36,821 nucleotides of DNA from CAZOWM01 sp964583615 (lineage in GTDB: Bacteria; Spirochaetota; B62-G9; DRHN01). This document shows positions 17,003 through 26,415 of the stretch, piece by piece. Position numbers and translations under genes: made by a program. Below the pieces are notes generated by a model. The model made no database searches. It was not told the origin of the DNA and saw nothing but the letters and a program-made list of their open reading frames with translations. Location: positions 1 through 36,821 of the forward strand of contig CAZOWM010000035.1 in assembly GCA_964583615.1 (NCBI GenBank), read 5' to 3'. How positions within the stretch are numbered: the first letter of the stretch is position 1; each line of letters starts with the position of its first letter.

Positions 17003-20000
17003 ATGGTAAATGTGGGTCTGGATATAGGATCTACCACTGTAAAGTCTGTAGCCGTGACCGATTCATACCACCTCATCTGGAAAAAGTACGAACGGCATCA
17101 ATCAAAGCAGACGGAAAAAGTCATCCGGTTTCTCGAGGACGTAAAACAACGTTTCGGTACTCCGTTCAGGCTTTTCACGACGGGCAGTGGGGGAAAAAGA
17201 ATCTCCGAATCGGTCGGGGTCAGATACTTTCAGGAAGTGAATGCGCTAAGTTATGCTGCAGAGCATCTTCATCACGACATAGGTTCAATTTTCGAAATCG
17301 GAGGCCAGGACGCAAAGTTCATTCTGTGGAGGGGAAAGAAAGGTAAGTTCTCAACGATGAATGACCGGTGTGCAGGCGGGACCGGCGCCACAATCGACAG
17401 GATCATTCGAAAGCTCAATCTCTCAGAACGCGCGGTGTCAGAACTCAGCTATTCGCAGAATAAAGTGTACCCGGTTGCCGGAAAATGCGGGGTGTTTGCT
17501 GAAACAGACATAAACAGCCTTCAAAAACGGGGAATTCCCGAAGACTCTCTTCTGATCTCTCTGTTTCAGTCCATAGTTGAGCAAAACCTCGCTGTTCTCG
17601 TCAGAGGATACACCCCGCAGCCGAAGGTCCTCCTCCTGGGAGGGCCCAACGCCTTTTTCCCTGCGTTGCGTGAAGCGTGGAAGAACCGCATACATGAACT
17701 GTGGAAAGAGAGAAAAATTCCCTTCGGACAAGAGGGCCAGGACATTCTCACTCCTGAAGACGGCCTCTACTACGGCGCATACGGTGCCGTTCTCCTCGGC
17801 CTTCTGGACTCACAAAAAAGCGATATCATCGAAAACTATACCGTCCTACGTGCTGCAGTAAACAATGATAAAGCGCTGGCACGAACGCTGAAAAAGGAGC
17901 CATTTTTCTCGAGCATCGAAGAGAAGACACGTTTTGTCGAAAAATACAGGAAAAACGTATCGGCCACATACCCTCTATGCAGGGATGAAACCTCCGACGT
18001 CTTTATCGGTATAGACGGCGGTTCAACATCGACAAAAGGAATCGTGCTCGACTCACGTGAGGAAGTGGTATGCTCTGCATACAAGCTCTCAGAAGGCAAT
18101 CCCCTTACCGATGCACGGGATATTCTCGAAATGTTGAAAAAGAAAACAGATGATCTGGGGCTGCACATTGAGATTAAAGGATTGGGGTTAACCGGCTACG
18201 CAAAGGACCTTCTCTCCCAGGCCTTTGGAGGTGATACGGCAATCGTGGAAACCGTGGCACATACGCTCGGCACACTGAAGTACTTTCCGGATGCAGATGT
18301 GATCTGTGACGTTGGAGGTCAGGATATCAAGGTGATTCTCCTCAACGAGGGAACAGTTAAGGATTTTCGCCTCAACACGCAATGCTCAGCGGGAAACGGG
18401 TACTACCTCCAGTCCACTGCGGAGCGTTTCGGGTATAGAGTCGATGAATTCGCTGAGACGGCCTTTCTGGCCGAGTACATTCCCTCATTCAACTTCGGTT
18501 GTGCCGTCTTTATGGAATCGGACATCGTGAATTTCCAACAGCTCGGCTGGAAACCCAACGAGATAATGGCTGGCCTTGCTCGGATTCTCCCCCTCAACAT
18601 CTGGCTGTATGTCGTGCAGGAGCCGAACCTCTCCAGGCTCGGAAAAGTGTTCATCCTGCAGGGGGGAACTCACAACAACCTCGCCGTCGTCAAGGCGCAG
18701 GTGGATTTCATTACCTCAAGGGTAAAGGACGCAAAAATCCTTGTACATCCATACAACGAGGTGGCAGGCGCCATCGGTGCGGCTCTGGAGGCGAAAAGAA
18801 AAACCGCGGATAAATACTATTCCGATAAAACACCTGCACAGGCAAGCAGTTTCATCGGCTTTCACAATCTCAGGAACATACATTACTCGGCGAAAAGAGA
18901 CGAGGAGACACGGTGCACATTCTGTAAAAACCGCTGTCTTCGAACCTTTGTGACCATACACACCGGTGAAATCTCGAGAAAGTACATCATATCTAGCTGT
19001 GAAAAGGGACAGGCCCAAAACAGAAATGATCTGAGAAAAATTCTGAAAGAGATGGCTCACCAAAAGCACCACACAGTCAATTTTATGAGCGTTTCAAACG
19101 TTGAAGCATTCCGGTCGTATTCTCCTCCCGTTGTCAACAGCATCAGCAGGCGATATTCCATGAAAAGAATGAATTCCCTCCATCAGGCAGTCATCGGCAT
19201 TCCGAGAGTTTTAAATATCTATTCAACCGCACCTTTATTTAGAGCATATTTCGAGTCACTGGGTGTGAAAAAGGTCGTGTTTTCGGACTTTACTTCCGAA
19301 ACACTGTACAGGAAAACCGCAGGACGAGGATCTATCGACCCATGTTTTCCGTCAAAGGTTGCCATCTCCCACGTGTATGATCTCATCTACAACAAAAACA
19401 TCAGCCATCTCTTCTTCCCATGTATACGGATGCTGAAGGCGGAAATTGAAACTCCGCTCTACCACTGGTCGTGTCCGGTAGTGGCCGCAACTCCTGAAGT
19501 GGTGAAAGCGGCCTTCAGCCTTGAACACGACGAATTCAAGAAAAACGGTATCGTTTATCTCAATCCGGTTCTTGATCTCTGTGAGCAGGATGTTTTAGAA
19601 AAGCAACTCTACGCTTCAATAAAAGAACAGTTTCCTATTCGCAGATACGAACACAGAGGTGCTTTACAGAACGCTTTCCGCATCTGGGATGCATACTCCC
19701 TCAATCTGCAGAAGAAGGCGGAAAAAGCTCTTGTCGAACTCGAAAAAGAAGGAGGTATCGGTATTGTTTTTCTGGGACGACCCTACCACAATGACCCTGG
19801 GATAAACCACGGTATTCTCGACGAGCTCAATAAATTCGGATACCCAATATTTACTGTGGAAAGCTTGCCGAGAAAGGGAAGTATCGTTGAAAAAGTCTTC
19901 GGAAACACCTCTTCACCGCTTGATGTCACAGAGGCCTGGCCACGATGTTACAGTGAAAACACCTCTCTTAAAATCTGGGCTGCAAAGTTTGCCGCACGAC

Positions 20001-20236
20001 ACGAAAACCTCATCGCACTGGATTTCAGCTCCTTTCGGTGCGGTCACGATGCGCCACTTTACTCCGTCATAGACGATATATTCAATGAAACGAACTCACC
20101 CTATTTCACGTTTCACGAAATCGATGAGAACAAGCCTCTCGGATCTATCAAGCTCCGGGTGGAGACGATCGATTATTTTCTCAAAAGGATGAAGGAGGAG
20201 GCAGTTCTGTGTCAAAAATCCTCATTGGCGGTCTAA
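17003..20236 (+). CDS. Double-domain 2-hydroxyacyl-CoA dehydratase activase with DUF2229-like region
   Basis: The 1077-residue protein begins with two tandem BadF/BadG/BcrA/BcrD ASKHA ATPase domains. Domain 1 (about 1-270) has GLDIGSTTVK, the cluster Cys123 in DRCAGGTG and Cys162 in GKCGVFAETD. Domain 2 (about 335-600) has GIDGGSTSTK, Cys461 in QCSAGNGY and Cys500 in FGCAVFMESD. A CTFCKNRC cluster (638-645) follows, then a DUF2229-like region with YRKTAGRGSIDPCFPSKVAI. Such proteins use ATP hydrolysis to drive an electron through a [4Fe-4S] cluster to a radical dehydratase. Proteins of this compound type are common in anaerobes; the physiological substrate is generally unknown. The downstream gene overlaps by 28 bases and supplies the missing C-terminal portion. 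The ribosome site is weak (GGGAATCTGA). Confidence 0.9.
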   Translation: MVNVGLDIGSTTVKSVAVTDSYHLIWKKYERHQSKQTEKVIRFLEDVKQRFGTPFRLFTTGSGGKRISESVGVRYFQEVNALSYAAEHLHHDIGSIFEIGGQDAKFILWRGKKGKFSTMNDRCAGGTGATIDRIIRKLNLSERAVSELSYSQNKVYPVAGKCGVFAETDINSLQKRGIPEDSLLISLFQSIVEQNLAVLVRGYTPQPKVLLLGGPNAFFPALREAWKNRIHELWKERKIPFGQEGQDILTPEDGLYYGAYGAVLLGLLDSQKSDIIENYTVLRAAVNNDKALARTLKKEPFFSSIEEKTRFVEKYRKNVSATYPLCRDETSDVFIGIDGGSTSTKGIVLDSREEVVCSAYKLSEGNPLTDARDILEMLKKKTDDLGLHIEIKGLGLTGYAKDLLSQAFGGDTAIVETVAHTLGTLKYFPDADVICDVGGQDIKVILLNEGTVKDFRLNTQCSAGNGYYLQSTAERFGYRVDEFAETAFLAEYIPSFNFGCAVFMESDIVNFQQLGWKPNEIMAGLARILPLNIWLYVVQEPNLSRLGKVFILQGGTHNNLAVVKAQVDFITSRVKDAKILVHPYNEVAGAIGAALEAKRKTADKYYSDKTPAQASSFIGFHNLRNIHYSAKRDEETRCTFCKNRCLRTFVTIHTGEISRKYIISSCEKGQAQNRNDLRKILKEMAHQKHHTVNFMSVSNVEAFRSYSPPVVNSISRRYSMKRMNSLHQAVIGIPRVLNIYSTAPLFRAYFESLGVKKVVFSDFTSETLYRKTAGRGSIDPCFPSKVAISHVYDLIYNKNISHLFFPCIRMLKAEIETPLYHWSCPVVAATPEVVKAAFSLEHDEFKKNGIVYLNPVLDLCEQDVLEKQLYASIKEQFPIRRYEHRGALQNAFRIWDAYSLNLQKKAEKALVELEKEGGIGIVFLGRPYHNDPGINHGILDELNKFGYPIFTVESLPRKGSIVEKVFGNTSSPLDVTEAWPRCYSENTSLKIWAAKFAARHENLIALDFSSFRCGHDAPLYSVIDDIFNETNSPYFTFHEIDENKPLGSIKLRVETIDYFLKRMKEEAVLCQKSSLAV

Positions 20237-21588
20237 CCCAGGCCCATGAGATTCTCATCAAGGGACTTTTTGAGCGCATCGGGTTTGAAGTCGTCTGCCT
20301 TCCTGAACCGGACAACGAGGCACTGAAAATCGGAAAAATCTACTGTAACAAAGGGCAGTGCAACCCAATTTATTACATGGCGGGCAGTATAATAAAATAC
20401 CTCTTCCATTTGAGGGATCACGGCGTCAGAGACATCGAAAAAAATTATTTATTCGTGACTGCCGGATCCTGCGGACCGTGCAGGTTCGGTATGTACGAGA
20501 CGGAATATAGAAAGGCGGTAAAGGATGCGGGATTCCCTGGGTTCAGAATCATTGCTCTCCAACAGGATGAAGCGCTCCTGAATCATCTCCGGGAAATGGG
20601 ATTTACGCTGAAACGGACCGCATTTCTTTCTCTGCTCCGGTCATTTGTTCTCGCAGATTTGATTAACAATATCTATTACAAGACAAAACCCTATGAAGTG
20701 GATAAAGGGAGCATCGATAGATGGAAAACACAGTCGCTGGACCGGCTCTATAAAGCAATCAGGAAGGGAGAAAGACTCGCCACACCTCTCAGACAGGCCA
20801 AAAATGCGCTCGGCACAATCCAGACAGATTATTTCAGACTGAAGCCGAAAGTAAAGATCACTGGAGAGTTCTTTTCCCAGATGCAGGAAGGAGACGCCAA
20901 TTACCGGCTTCCCAAATGGCTCATTGAAGAGGGGGCAGAACCCATCGTCGAGCCGATCACAACCTGGCTTGACTATATATTACGAACCAAAATCCAGTTC
21001 ATTTCTGAACGTGCATTTCGCGGACGGTGTCGGGCAAGAAAGCTCATTCTGATCCTCTTTTCACTGAAACTCTACATCCGCGCCCTCTACATGCTTTACC
21101 GTAAACGGCTCGGCAGAAAACCCGATCTCCTGAAAAGTCAGAAAAAGCTCGCTCGTTACGCGCAAAACTACTACTCAACAAAGCTTCTCGGAGGGGAAGG
21201 ACATCTCGAAGTGGGAAAACACATCTACAGTGTCATGCACGGGAATGCACATATGGTCATATCCGTGAAGCCTTTCGGATGCATGTCCTCAACGCAAAGT
21301 GACGGGGTTCAGACAAAAGTGTCCCACGACATGGACGACAGTCTGTTCGTGTCTGTAGATACATCGGGGGACGCAGAGGTGAATTTTAAAAGCAGGGTAC
21401 TAATGAAGCTTCACGAGGCGAGGGAAAGGGCCTCAAGCGAGTTCGAATTCGTGAAGAAAAAGCTCAACTTGAGCAGCCGCCAGATAGCGCTTCGAAAACA
21501 GGGCAGGCCTGATCTCAAAAAAGCCTCCCGTGTGCTCCCGAAAAAGGGAATCTCAACTGCGGTGAAGGTTATGTACCTCATTAGATGA
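20209..21588 (+). CDS. 2-hydroxyacyl-CoA dehydratase D-like component, partner of the activase
   Basis: This 459-residue protein starts at GTG 20209 inside the end of the activase gene in another frame, with AAGGAGGAGG just upstream, so the two are translationally coupled. Cys-containing motifs KIYCNKGQCNP and TAGSCGPCRFG, and later KPFGCMSSTQSDGV, match the C-terminal part of the long activase-dehydratase proteins, related to the HgdB/HgdC-type dehydratase subunits that bind a [4Fe-4S] cluster. In many anaerobes this part is fused to the activase in one chain of about 1400 residues. Here it is separate. A basic stretch follows near residues 280-320. It converges with the hybrid kinase gene, only 12 bases away. 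Confidence 0.87.
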   Translation: MSKILIGGLTQAHEILIKGLFERIGFEVVCLPEPDNEALKIGKIYCNKGQCNPIYYMAGSIIKYLFHLRDHGVRDIEKNYLFVTAGSCGPCRFGMYETEYRKAVKDAGFPGFRIIALQQDEALLNHLREMGFTLKRTAFLSLLRSFVLADLINNIYYKTKPYEVDKGSIDRWKTQSLDRLYKAIRKGERLATPLRQAKNALGTIQTDYFRLKPKVKITGEFFSQMQEGDANYRLPKWLIEEGAEPIVEPITTWLDYILRTKIQFISERAFRGRCRARKLILILFSLKLYIRALYMLYRKRLGRKPDLLKSQKKLARYAQNYYSTKLLGGEGHLEVGKHIYSVMHGNAHMVISVKPFGCMSSTQSDGVQTKVSHDMDDSLFVSVDTSGDAEVNFKSRVLMKLHEARERASSEFEFVKKKLNLSSRQIALRKQGRPDLKKASRVLPKKGISTAVKVMYLIR

Positions 21589-21600
21589 AGTTCCCACGGG

Positions 21601-23538
21601 TCAGTCCGATTCGATTACTTCCCTGATCTTTTCAGACAGAACGACCAGCGTATAGGGTTTCTGAACAAATCCGTGAGCACCTGTGCTGAGAAGCTTTCGT
21701 GCCGGCCCTTCGATTGAGTACCCGCTGCAGAGTATGATTTTTATACCTGGCCGTGCCTCTTTCAGAAGCCGGTAGGCCTTTTCCGCATCCATGTCAAGGA
21801 GGCCGATATCAAGGAACACTAAGTCGATCTTTTCCTTTTCGGTTCTTGCGATTTCAACGGCACTGCCCCCGGAGTCTGTCTCGATCACCCTGTATCCGAG
21901 AGCCTCCATCATTTCTTTCGTTACCTGAAGTACCGGCATTTCGTCATCAACGACAAGAATGGTGACCTTCTCATTTGACCTCTTCGCAGTTGTGGTTTTT
22001 TTTCTCTTTCTTTTCGGCGGCGGATTTCTTGCAGGCAGAATTATCCTCACTTCTGTACCCTTTCCTGGTTCAGAATCCAGAAAAATCCATCCCTCATGGT
22101 TCCTGACGATCCCGTACACCGCAGACATACCGAAACCTCGTCCCTGAAACTTTGTCGTGAAAAAGGGTTCAAAAATTCTCGAGCACGTTTCTCTGTCCAT
22201 TCCCCGACCGTTGTCTTTCACCGTGAGGAACGCGAAGGGACCTTGTTTCAGGTCTCCATAACGTTGTGCAGATGACGCATCCAAAAAATACTCTCCAGTA
22301 AGTACCTCTATCGTCCCCTCTCCTCCAATCGCCTCCGACGCGTTTGTTACCAGGGCCAAAAGGACCATCTGAAACTGCGTCAAGTCTACCGCCACGTGAG
22401 GAGTATCCCCAGCATAGTGTGTTTTGAGCCTGATGCGGGGCTCGATCGAATGCTGTATCGAAAAGAGAGCCTGTTTTACGAAATCCGCGAGGTGGACCGT
22501 TTTCGGCTGATATTTCCCTCCCTCTGCATATGCGAGAAGCTGATCTGTAAGTGTGCTCATTCTTTTAAGAGAGGAATGCATCGGTTCAATGTAGGGAGTG
22601 TCGATATCACTCTTTTCAAGACTGCTCTGTAAAAGATCGAGGTTCCCAACAATACCCTGGAGCGCATTATTGAACTCATGTGCAATGCCCCCCGCGAGTG
22701 TGGAGATCGCTTTCATCTTCTGCGCCTGCATGATCTGTTCTTTCATCCGATTCTTCTCACCCACATCGTCCATGATCACGATTACCGATTTTCGCTCCTG
22801 GTCGGACACCGGTATTGCAGTCAGCGAGACCTGCCTGTTACGGAGCATCAAAGGGTGCTCTTCCGGGATTCTTCTCTCATGTTCATCAAGATCTTCAAAG
22901 ATCTCCTTCACCTTTAAGGAGAAGGGCTCCTGAAAGAGCGATATAAAGGATGTAGAAAGGACTTTCTCCTCCGTCACTCCAATGAGCGAAAGGGCAACAT
23001 CATTTGCATAAACGATCTTGCCCTCGAGGGAGAGCTCGAGGATACCCTGCGACATTTTGCTCAGTATAACTTCGAAGTGCCTTTTCGTGGACAGGAGCTC
23101 TGTGGTTATATGCCTTTTGAAGACATCCTCACATCCGATCGTCTTTGAGAGCAACTTCCTCGACTCTCCGATCTCCACTTGTCTGAGAACGTAGAACACG
23201 TGTTTTGACATCTTGTTGATCGGTCCCTTTGCAATACACGCGTCGGCACCGAACTGGGTAAAATCGATCTCCTTCTCTGCGGCAATCGCAGATAGTATGC
23301 ATATGTAGACGTTTTCCAGGTGTGGCGTGCTCCGAATTATTCTGCACAGTTTATCTCCGGTGATGTTGGGCATTATGAGATCGATGAACATAATATCAGG
23401 GGTATAGGTATCGAGTAATTTCAGCGCTGAGAGTCCATCTTCCGCAGACAGCACATCGTATCCCTCCTTTTTCAGGAGATCGACCATAAATTTTAATATC
23501 ATCGGATGATTGTCAACTACCAGTATTTTCCTTTGCAT
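21601..23538 (-). CDS. Hybrid sensor histidine kinase with N- and C-terminal receiver domains
   Basis: The 645-residue soluble protein is arranged receiver, PAS, HisKA, HATPase, receiver. Receiver 1 (about 1-120) has Asp53 in FIDLIMP. A PAS-like domain spans about 150-260. The phospho-His is H287 in GGIAHEFNNALQG, an HisKA of the NtrB-like class, followed by an HATPase with DNGRGMD and GRGFGMSAVYGIV. Receiver 2 (about 524-645) has Asp577 in FLDIGL and Lys627. No membrane segment is present, so input arrives through receiver 1 or the PAS domain. The start follows AAAGGATG. The Hpt and membrane kinase genes lie immediately upstream on the same strand, so it likely acts in one phosphorelay with them. 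Confidence 0.92.
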   Translation of the reverse strand: MQRKILVVDNHPMILKFMVDLLKKEGYDVLSAEDGLSALKLLDTYTPDIMFIDLIMPNITGDKLCRIIRSTPHLENVYICILSAIAAEKEIDFTQFGADACIAKGPINKMSKHVFYVLRQVEIGESRKLLSKTIGCEDVFKRHITTELLSTKRHFEVILSKMSQGILELSLEGKIVYANDVALSLIGVTEEKVLSTSFISLFQEPFSLKVKEIFEDLDEHERRIPEEHPLMLRNRQVSLTAIPVSDQERKSVIVIMDDVGEKNRMKEQIMQAQKMKAISTLAGGIAHEFNNALQGIVGNLDLLQSSLEKSDIDTPYIEPMHSSLKRMSTLTDQLLAYAEGGKYQPKTVHLADFVKQALFSIQHSIEPRIRLKTHYAGDTPHVAVDLTQFQMVLLALVTNASEAIGGEGTIEVLTGEYFLDASSAQRYGDLKQGPFAFLTVKDNGRGMDRETCSRIFEPFFTTKFQGRGFGMSAVYGIVRNHEGWIFLDSEPGKGTEVRIILPARNPPPKRKRKKTTTAKRSNEKVTILVVDDEMPVLQVTKEMMEALGYRVIETDSGGSAVEIARTEKEKIDLVFLDIGLLDMDAEKAYRLLKEARPGIKIILCSGYSIEGPARKLLSTGAHGFVQKPYTLVVLSEKIREVIESD

Positions 23539-23583
23539 AATCGTTCATCCTTTATTCCGTTTTCTGCATTCCGGAAACATCAC

Positions 23584-23901
23584 TTATGAAATTAATGAGG
23601 CTAAGATTTCTTCAAGCTGTGTTCTCAAAAAACGGATGTCTTCTGATTCTGTCGAAATCTTGCCGTGTTTTGCATCTGCCTCGATGTTCTGCGCTGAGGC
23701 GGAGAACGCATCGAGCCCAAGACTGACCGCAGCGCCTTTCAGAGAGTGCGCCGCCTCACAGGCTTTTTTCACATCTCTCTGCACAAGAGCAGAGTCGAGT
23801 TGCTCCAGATCCTTGTAGCTGGTTTCAACAAAGAGCCTGAGGATCTCGATACATTCCTCCTCCTGTAGATCCATCTCGCGGGCAAATCTTCGTATGTTCA
23901 T
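23584..23901 (-). CDS. Histidine phosphotransfer (Hpt) protein
   Basis: A stand-alone 105-residue Hpt protein with the phosphorylatable His52 in AAHSLKGAAVSLG. Hpt proteins carry phosphate from a hybrid kinase receiver to another receiver. The ATG at 23901 is chosen because AAAGGAG lies 5 bases upstream and it overlaps the stop of the membrane kinase gene as ATGA. An in-frame ATG eight codons earlier lacks such a site. The 45-base gap to the next hybrid kinase gene suggests one operon: membrane kinase, Hpt, soluble kinase. Confidence 0.88.
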   Translation of the reverse strand: MNIRRFAREMDLQEEECIEILRLFVETSYKDLEQLDSALVQRDVKKACEAAHSLKGAAVSLGLDAFSASAQNIEADAKHGKISTESEDIRFLRTQLEEILASLIS

Positions 23902-26129
23902 AGGGGCTCCTTTTGCAAAACCCATTTTTCCAGAATACTCAGTACCTTCTCCCTGCTTATTGGTTTCGTGATGTAATCATCCATACCGGCCTCTATACAC
24001 TTCTCTCTGTCGCCTTTCAGCGCATGCGCTGTCATCGCAACAATCGGTATCCTGCTGTACCCTCTGTTTCTGAGAGCTTTTGTGGCCTCGAAGCCGTCCA
24101 TCTCTGGCATCTGAATGTCCATAAAAATAAGATCGAAGTCACCTGGTGAAGCTGAAAACGTGTCAACCACCTCCCTACCGGTTCTTGCCACTTTCACACT
24201 GTATCCCGCTTTGTTGAGTATGAGTGTTGCGAGTTTCTGATTCACCTGATTGTCCTCTGCGAGCAGTATTCTAACGGAATGCTTCAGGTCCTCCCTGACC
24301 GAATGGCGTGTGACGATACCGCGCGCTTCTGGCTTAAGCCCTGCGCTTCCTCTCCCTTTTTCTCCGAGGACCCTTTCCAGCACCTGGAAGAGCTTATCAC
24401 GCCGGAAAGGTTTGCCGAGAAATCCATCGAAACCCGATTCCTCACACAGCTTCGCATCTCCGCCCATTGATGATGATAGCGCAACGAGCGGTATCCCGGA
24501 AAACGACTCCACCGAAGAGCGAAGCGACCTCGCAACTTCGTATCCGCTCATTTCCGGCATGTGTGTGTCTACAATCCCGATATCCAGCGGCATACCTGAT
24601 TGCGCCGCATTTTTCAGGGCCGGGATGACACCTTTCCCGTTATGCAAGGTTATTACGTTCATTCCGAAAGATTCAAGGACCGAGCGGAGCAGTGTGAGAT
24701 TGATTTCGTTGTCGTCCAAAATGAACACATTTTTACGCATGAGTGTCGCACCGGTTGAACGCACCGTCTTTTTTTCAATATCCTTTTCCAACCAGGCGCT
24801 GAAATGAAAAATGCTCCCCTTTCCCTCTTCACTTTCAGCCCACACGGCGCCGTTCATGAGATGTGCGATCTTCTGGCTGATTGAAAGGCCGAGCCCTGTC
24901 CCTCCGTATCGCCGCGTCGTCGATCCATCCGCCTGCCTGAAGGGTTTGAAAATATTGCTCAGCCGTTCCTTGGGAATTCCGATTCCCGTATCCCTGATCG
25001 TGACGTGAATCTGCACTCTTCGCTTCTCATCTTTCTCCGCGTCAAGCACAAGCTCGATTTCACCTTCTTCGGTGAATTTTGCCGCATTATCCATAAGGTT
25101 CATCAACACCTGGCGGAAACGAGCCGGGTCCCCGTACACTTTGGGAGGGACATTGTTCCCCACATTGAACAGCACCTCGATCGGTTTTTTTGCAATTCTC
25201 GGACGTATCATCTCACACACGTCGAATGCCTGAAGCTCGGGATCAAACTCGATTCTTTCAATTTTCATCTCCCCTGCTTCGATTTTTGAGAAATCGAGTA
25301 TATCGTTTATCAAAATGAGCAGGGTGTCTCCGCACCGCTTGATGGTCTGTGCATATTCCTGCTGAATCTCATCCAGCTGTGTATCGAGAAGCATTTCGAT
25401 AAATCCGATCACACCATTCATGGGTGTACGAATTTCATGGCTCATGTTCGCAAGAAATTCGCTCTTCACCCTTGTCGCCTCTTCAGCAAGATGCTTTGCC
25501 TCAGAGAGCTTGATTTTTTCGACCTCAAGGCGAATTTTTTGATACTCCATTCCCTCACTGAATCTGTACCGTATCGATTCGAAAAAATACGTCATTGCGG
25601 AAACCACGAGGAAAGAGAACAGAAACATAAGCATGAATTCCCCGCTATGCACTGCAGTCCCTCTCTTGAGGCCGGGTACAAAAAAAATCAACACCGCACA
25701 CCCGAAAAGTGCTGCAGTCCACAAAACTCCCTCTCTCCTTCCCAGAATAAAAATAGTGATGAGGGGGAAAACATAGAGCCACAAAACACCGTACGCCTGA
25801 AATCTGCTCGTGAGCAGGAAAAAAATAAACAGGATGCCCACAAAGGCGATGTTTACCCTATAGATATTTCTGACGTTATGGAGGGAACGCACAGAAAGGA
25901 GTGTAAGCACTCCAACGGTTCCCACAACAGCCGTACCCAAACCGTCGAATATGTACCCACGCAAGAGGAAATATATTCCGAACCCAAAAAGGATAGGGGT
26001 TGTAAACGTGGTGACAAGGCTTACGTAAATCCTCTTTCGCCTTTCTTCGAGATCGAGCTTGAGAGGTACGAGTATGTTGAACGCCCCTTCCAGAAACTCG
26101 TGTATGTCGTTCGCTCGTTTTTTTTTCAT
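23898..26129 (-). CDS. Membrane-bound hybrid histidine kinase with two receiver domains
   Basis: The 743-residue protein has about six hydrophobic segments in residues 35-185 with no large extracytoplasmic loop, then a helical linker, and HisKA with H231 in FLANMSHEIRTPMNG. The HATPase has MNLMDNAAKFT, DTGIGIP and GGTGLGLSI. Receiver 1 (about 466-590) has VDTHMPEMSG, and receiver 2 (about 622-738) has FMDIQMPEMDG. This is a BarA/TorS-like hybrid, with the Hpt part encoded separately just downstream. The signal is probably sensed within or near the membrane, but its nature is unknown. The ribosome site is CGGGAGT. No DNA-binding response regulator is in the cluster, so the output is likely elsewhere. 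Confidence 0.93.
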   Translation of the reverse strand: MKKKRANDIHEFLEGAFNILVPLKLDLEERRKRIYVSLVTTFTTPILFGFGIYFLLRGYIFDGLGTAVVGTVGVLTLLSVRSLHNVRNIYRVNIAFVGILFIFFLLTSRFQAYGVLWLYVFPLITIFILGRREGVLWTAALFGCAVLIFFVPGLKRGTAVHSGEFMLMFLFSFLVVSAMTYFFESIRYRFSEGMEYQKIRLEVEKIKLSEAKHLAEEATRVKSEFLANMSHEIRTPMNGVIGFIEMLLDTQLDEIQQEYAQTIKRCGDTLLILINDILDFSKIEAGEMKIERIEFDPELQAFDVCEMIRPRIAKKPIEVLFNVGNNVPPKVYGDPARFRQVLMNLMDNAAKFTEEGEIELVLDAEKDEKRRVQIHVTIRDTGIGIPKERLSNIFKPFRQADGSTTRRYGGTGLGLSISQKIAHLMNGAVWAESEEGKGSIFHFSAWLEKDIEKKTVRSTGATLMRKNVFILDDNEINLTLLRSVLESFGMNVITLHNGKGVIPALKNAAQSGMPLDIGIVDTHMPEMSGYEVARSLRSSVESFSGIPLVALSSSMGGDAKLCEESGFDGFLGKPFRRDKLFQVLERVLGEKGRGSAGLKPEARGIVTRHSVREDLKHSVRILLAEDNQVNQKLATLILNKAGYSVKVARTGREVVDTFSASPGDFDLIFMDIQMPEMDGFEATKALRNRGYSRIPIVAMTAHALKGDREKCIEAGMDDYITKPISREKVLSILEKWVLQKEPL

Positions 26130-26415
26130 GCAGACTCCCGACTACTTTAAAGTATGTGGGAGAAGGAATTGAAATGCAAATTTAAGTGGAGCACCGTGCA
26201 TTCATGTTTTCCGGTGCTGATGACCGTCCGATGGGAACAAGGGATTTTATACACTGCTGAAGAAAGCGGCCGGAGTGAACGCCCGGTGGCGGGACCGATG
26301 TCGTGCGACGTGCATCGGTTTCAGAAAATTGACAACCGGAGTGGATGTATCAGTGAACAGCCTGTGGCTCAACCAGACGTATCCGTTACAGGGCCGTGGG
26401 TCACCTCCGGGAGGG
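26130..26415. other. Intergenic stretch with one imperfect hairpin
   Basis: Between two minus-strand genes there are 286 bases without a convincing gene. A 101-codon plus-strand frame and a 63-codon minus-strand frame cross it; neither has a good ribosome site or family resemblance. The arms CCGATG (26295-26300) and CATCGG (26313-26318) enclose CGT-GCG-ACG, giving a hairpin of about nine pairs with a bulge. No U-run follows on either strand, so it is not a classic terminator. Confidence 0.4.

Noticed and set aside
25437..26150. A 237-codon plus-strand frame opposite the membrane kinase
   Set aside because: It is antisense to the transmembrane part of the kinase, and its charged, low-complexity composition is a shadow effect.
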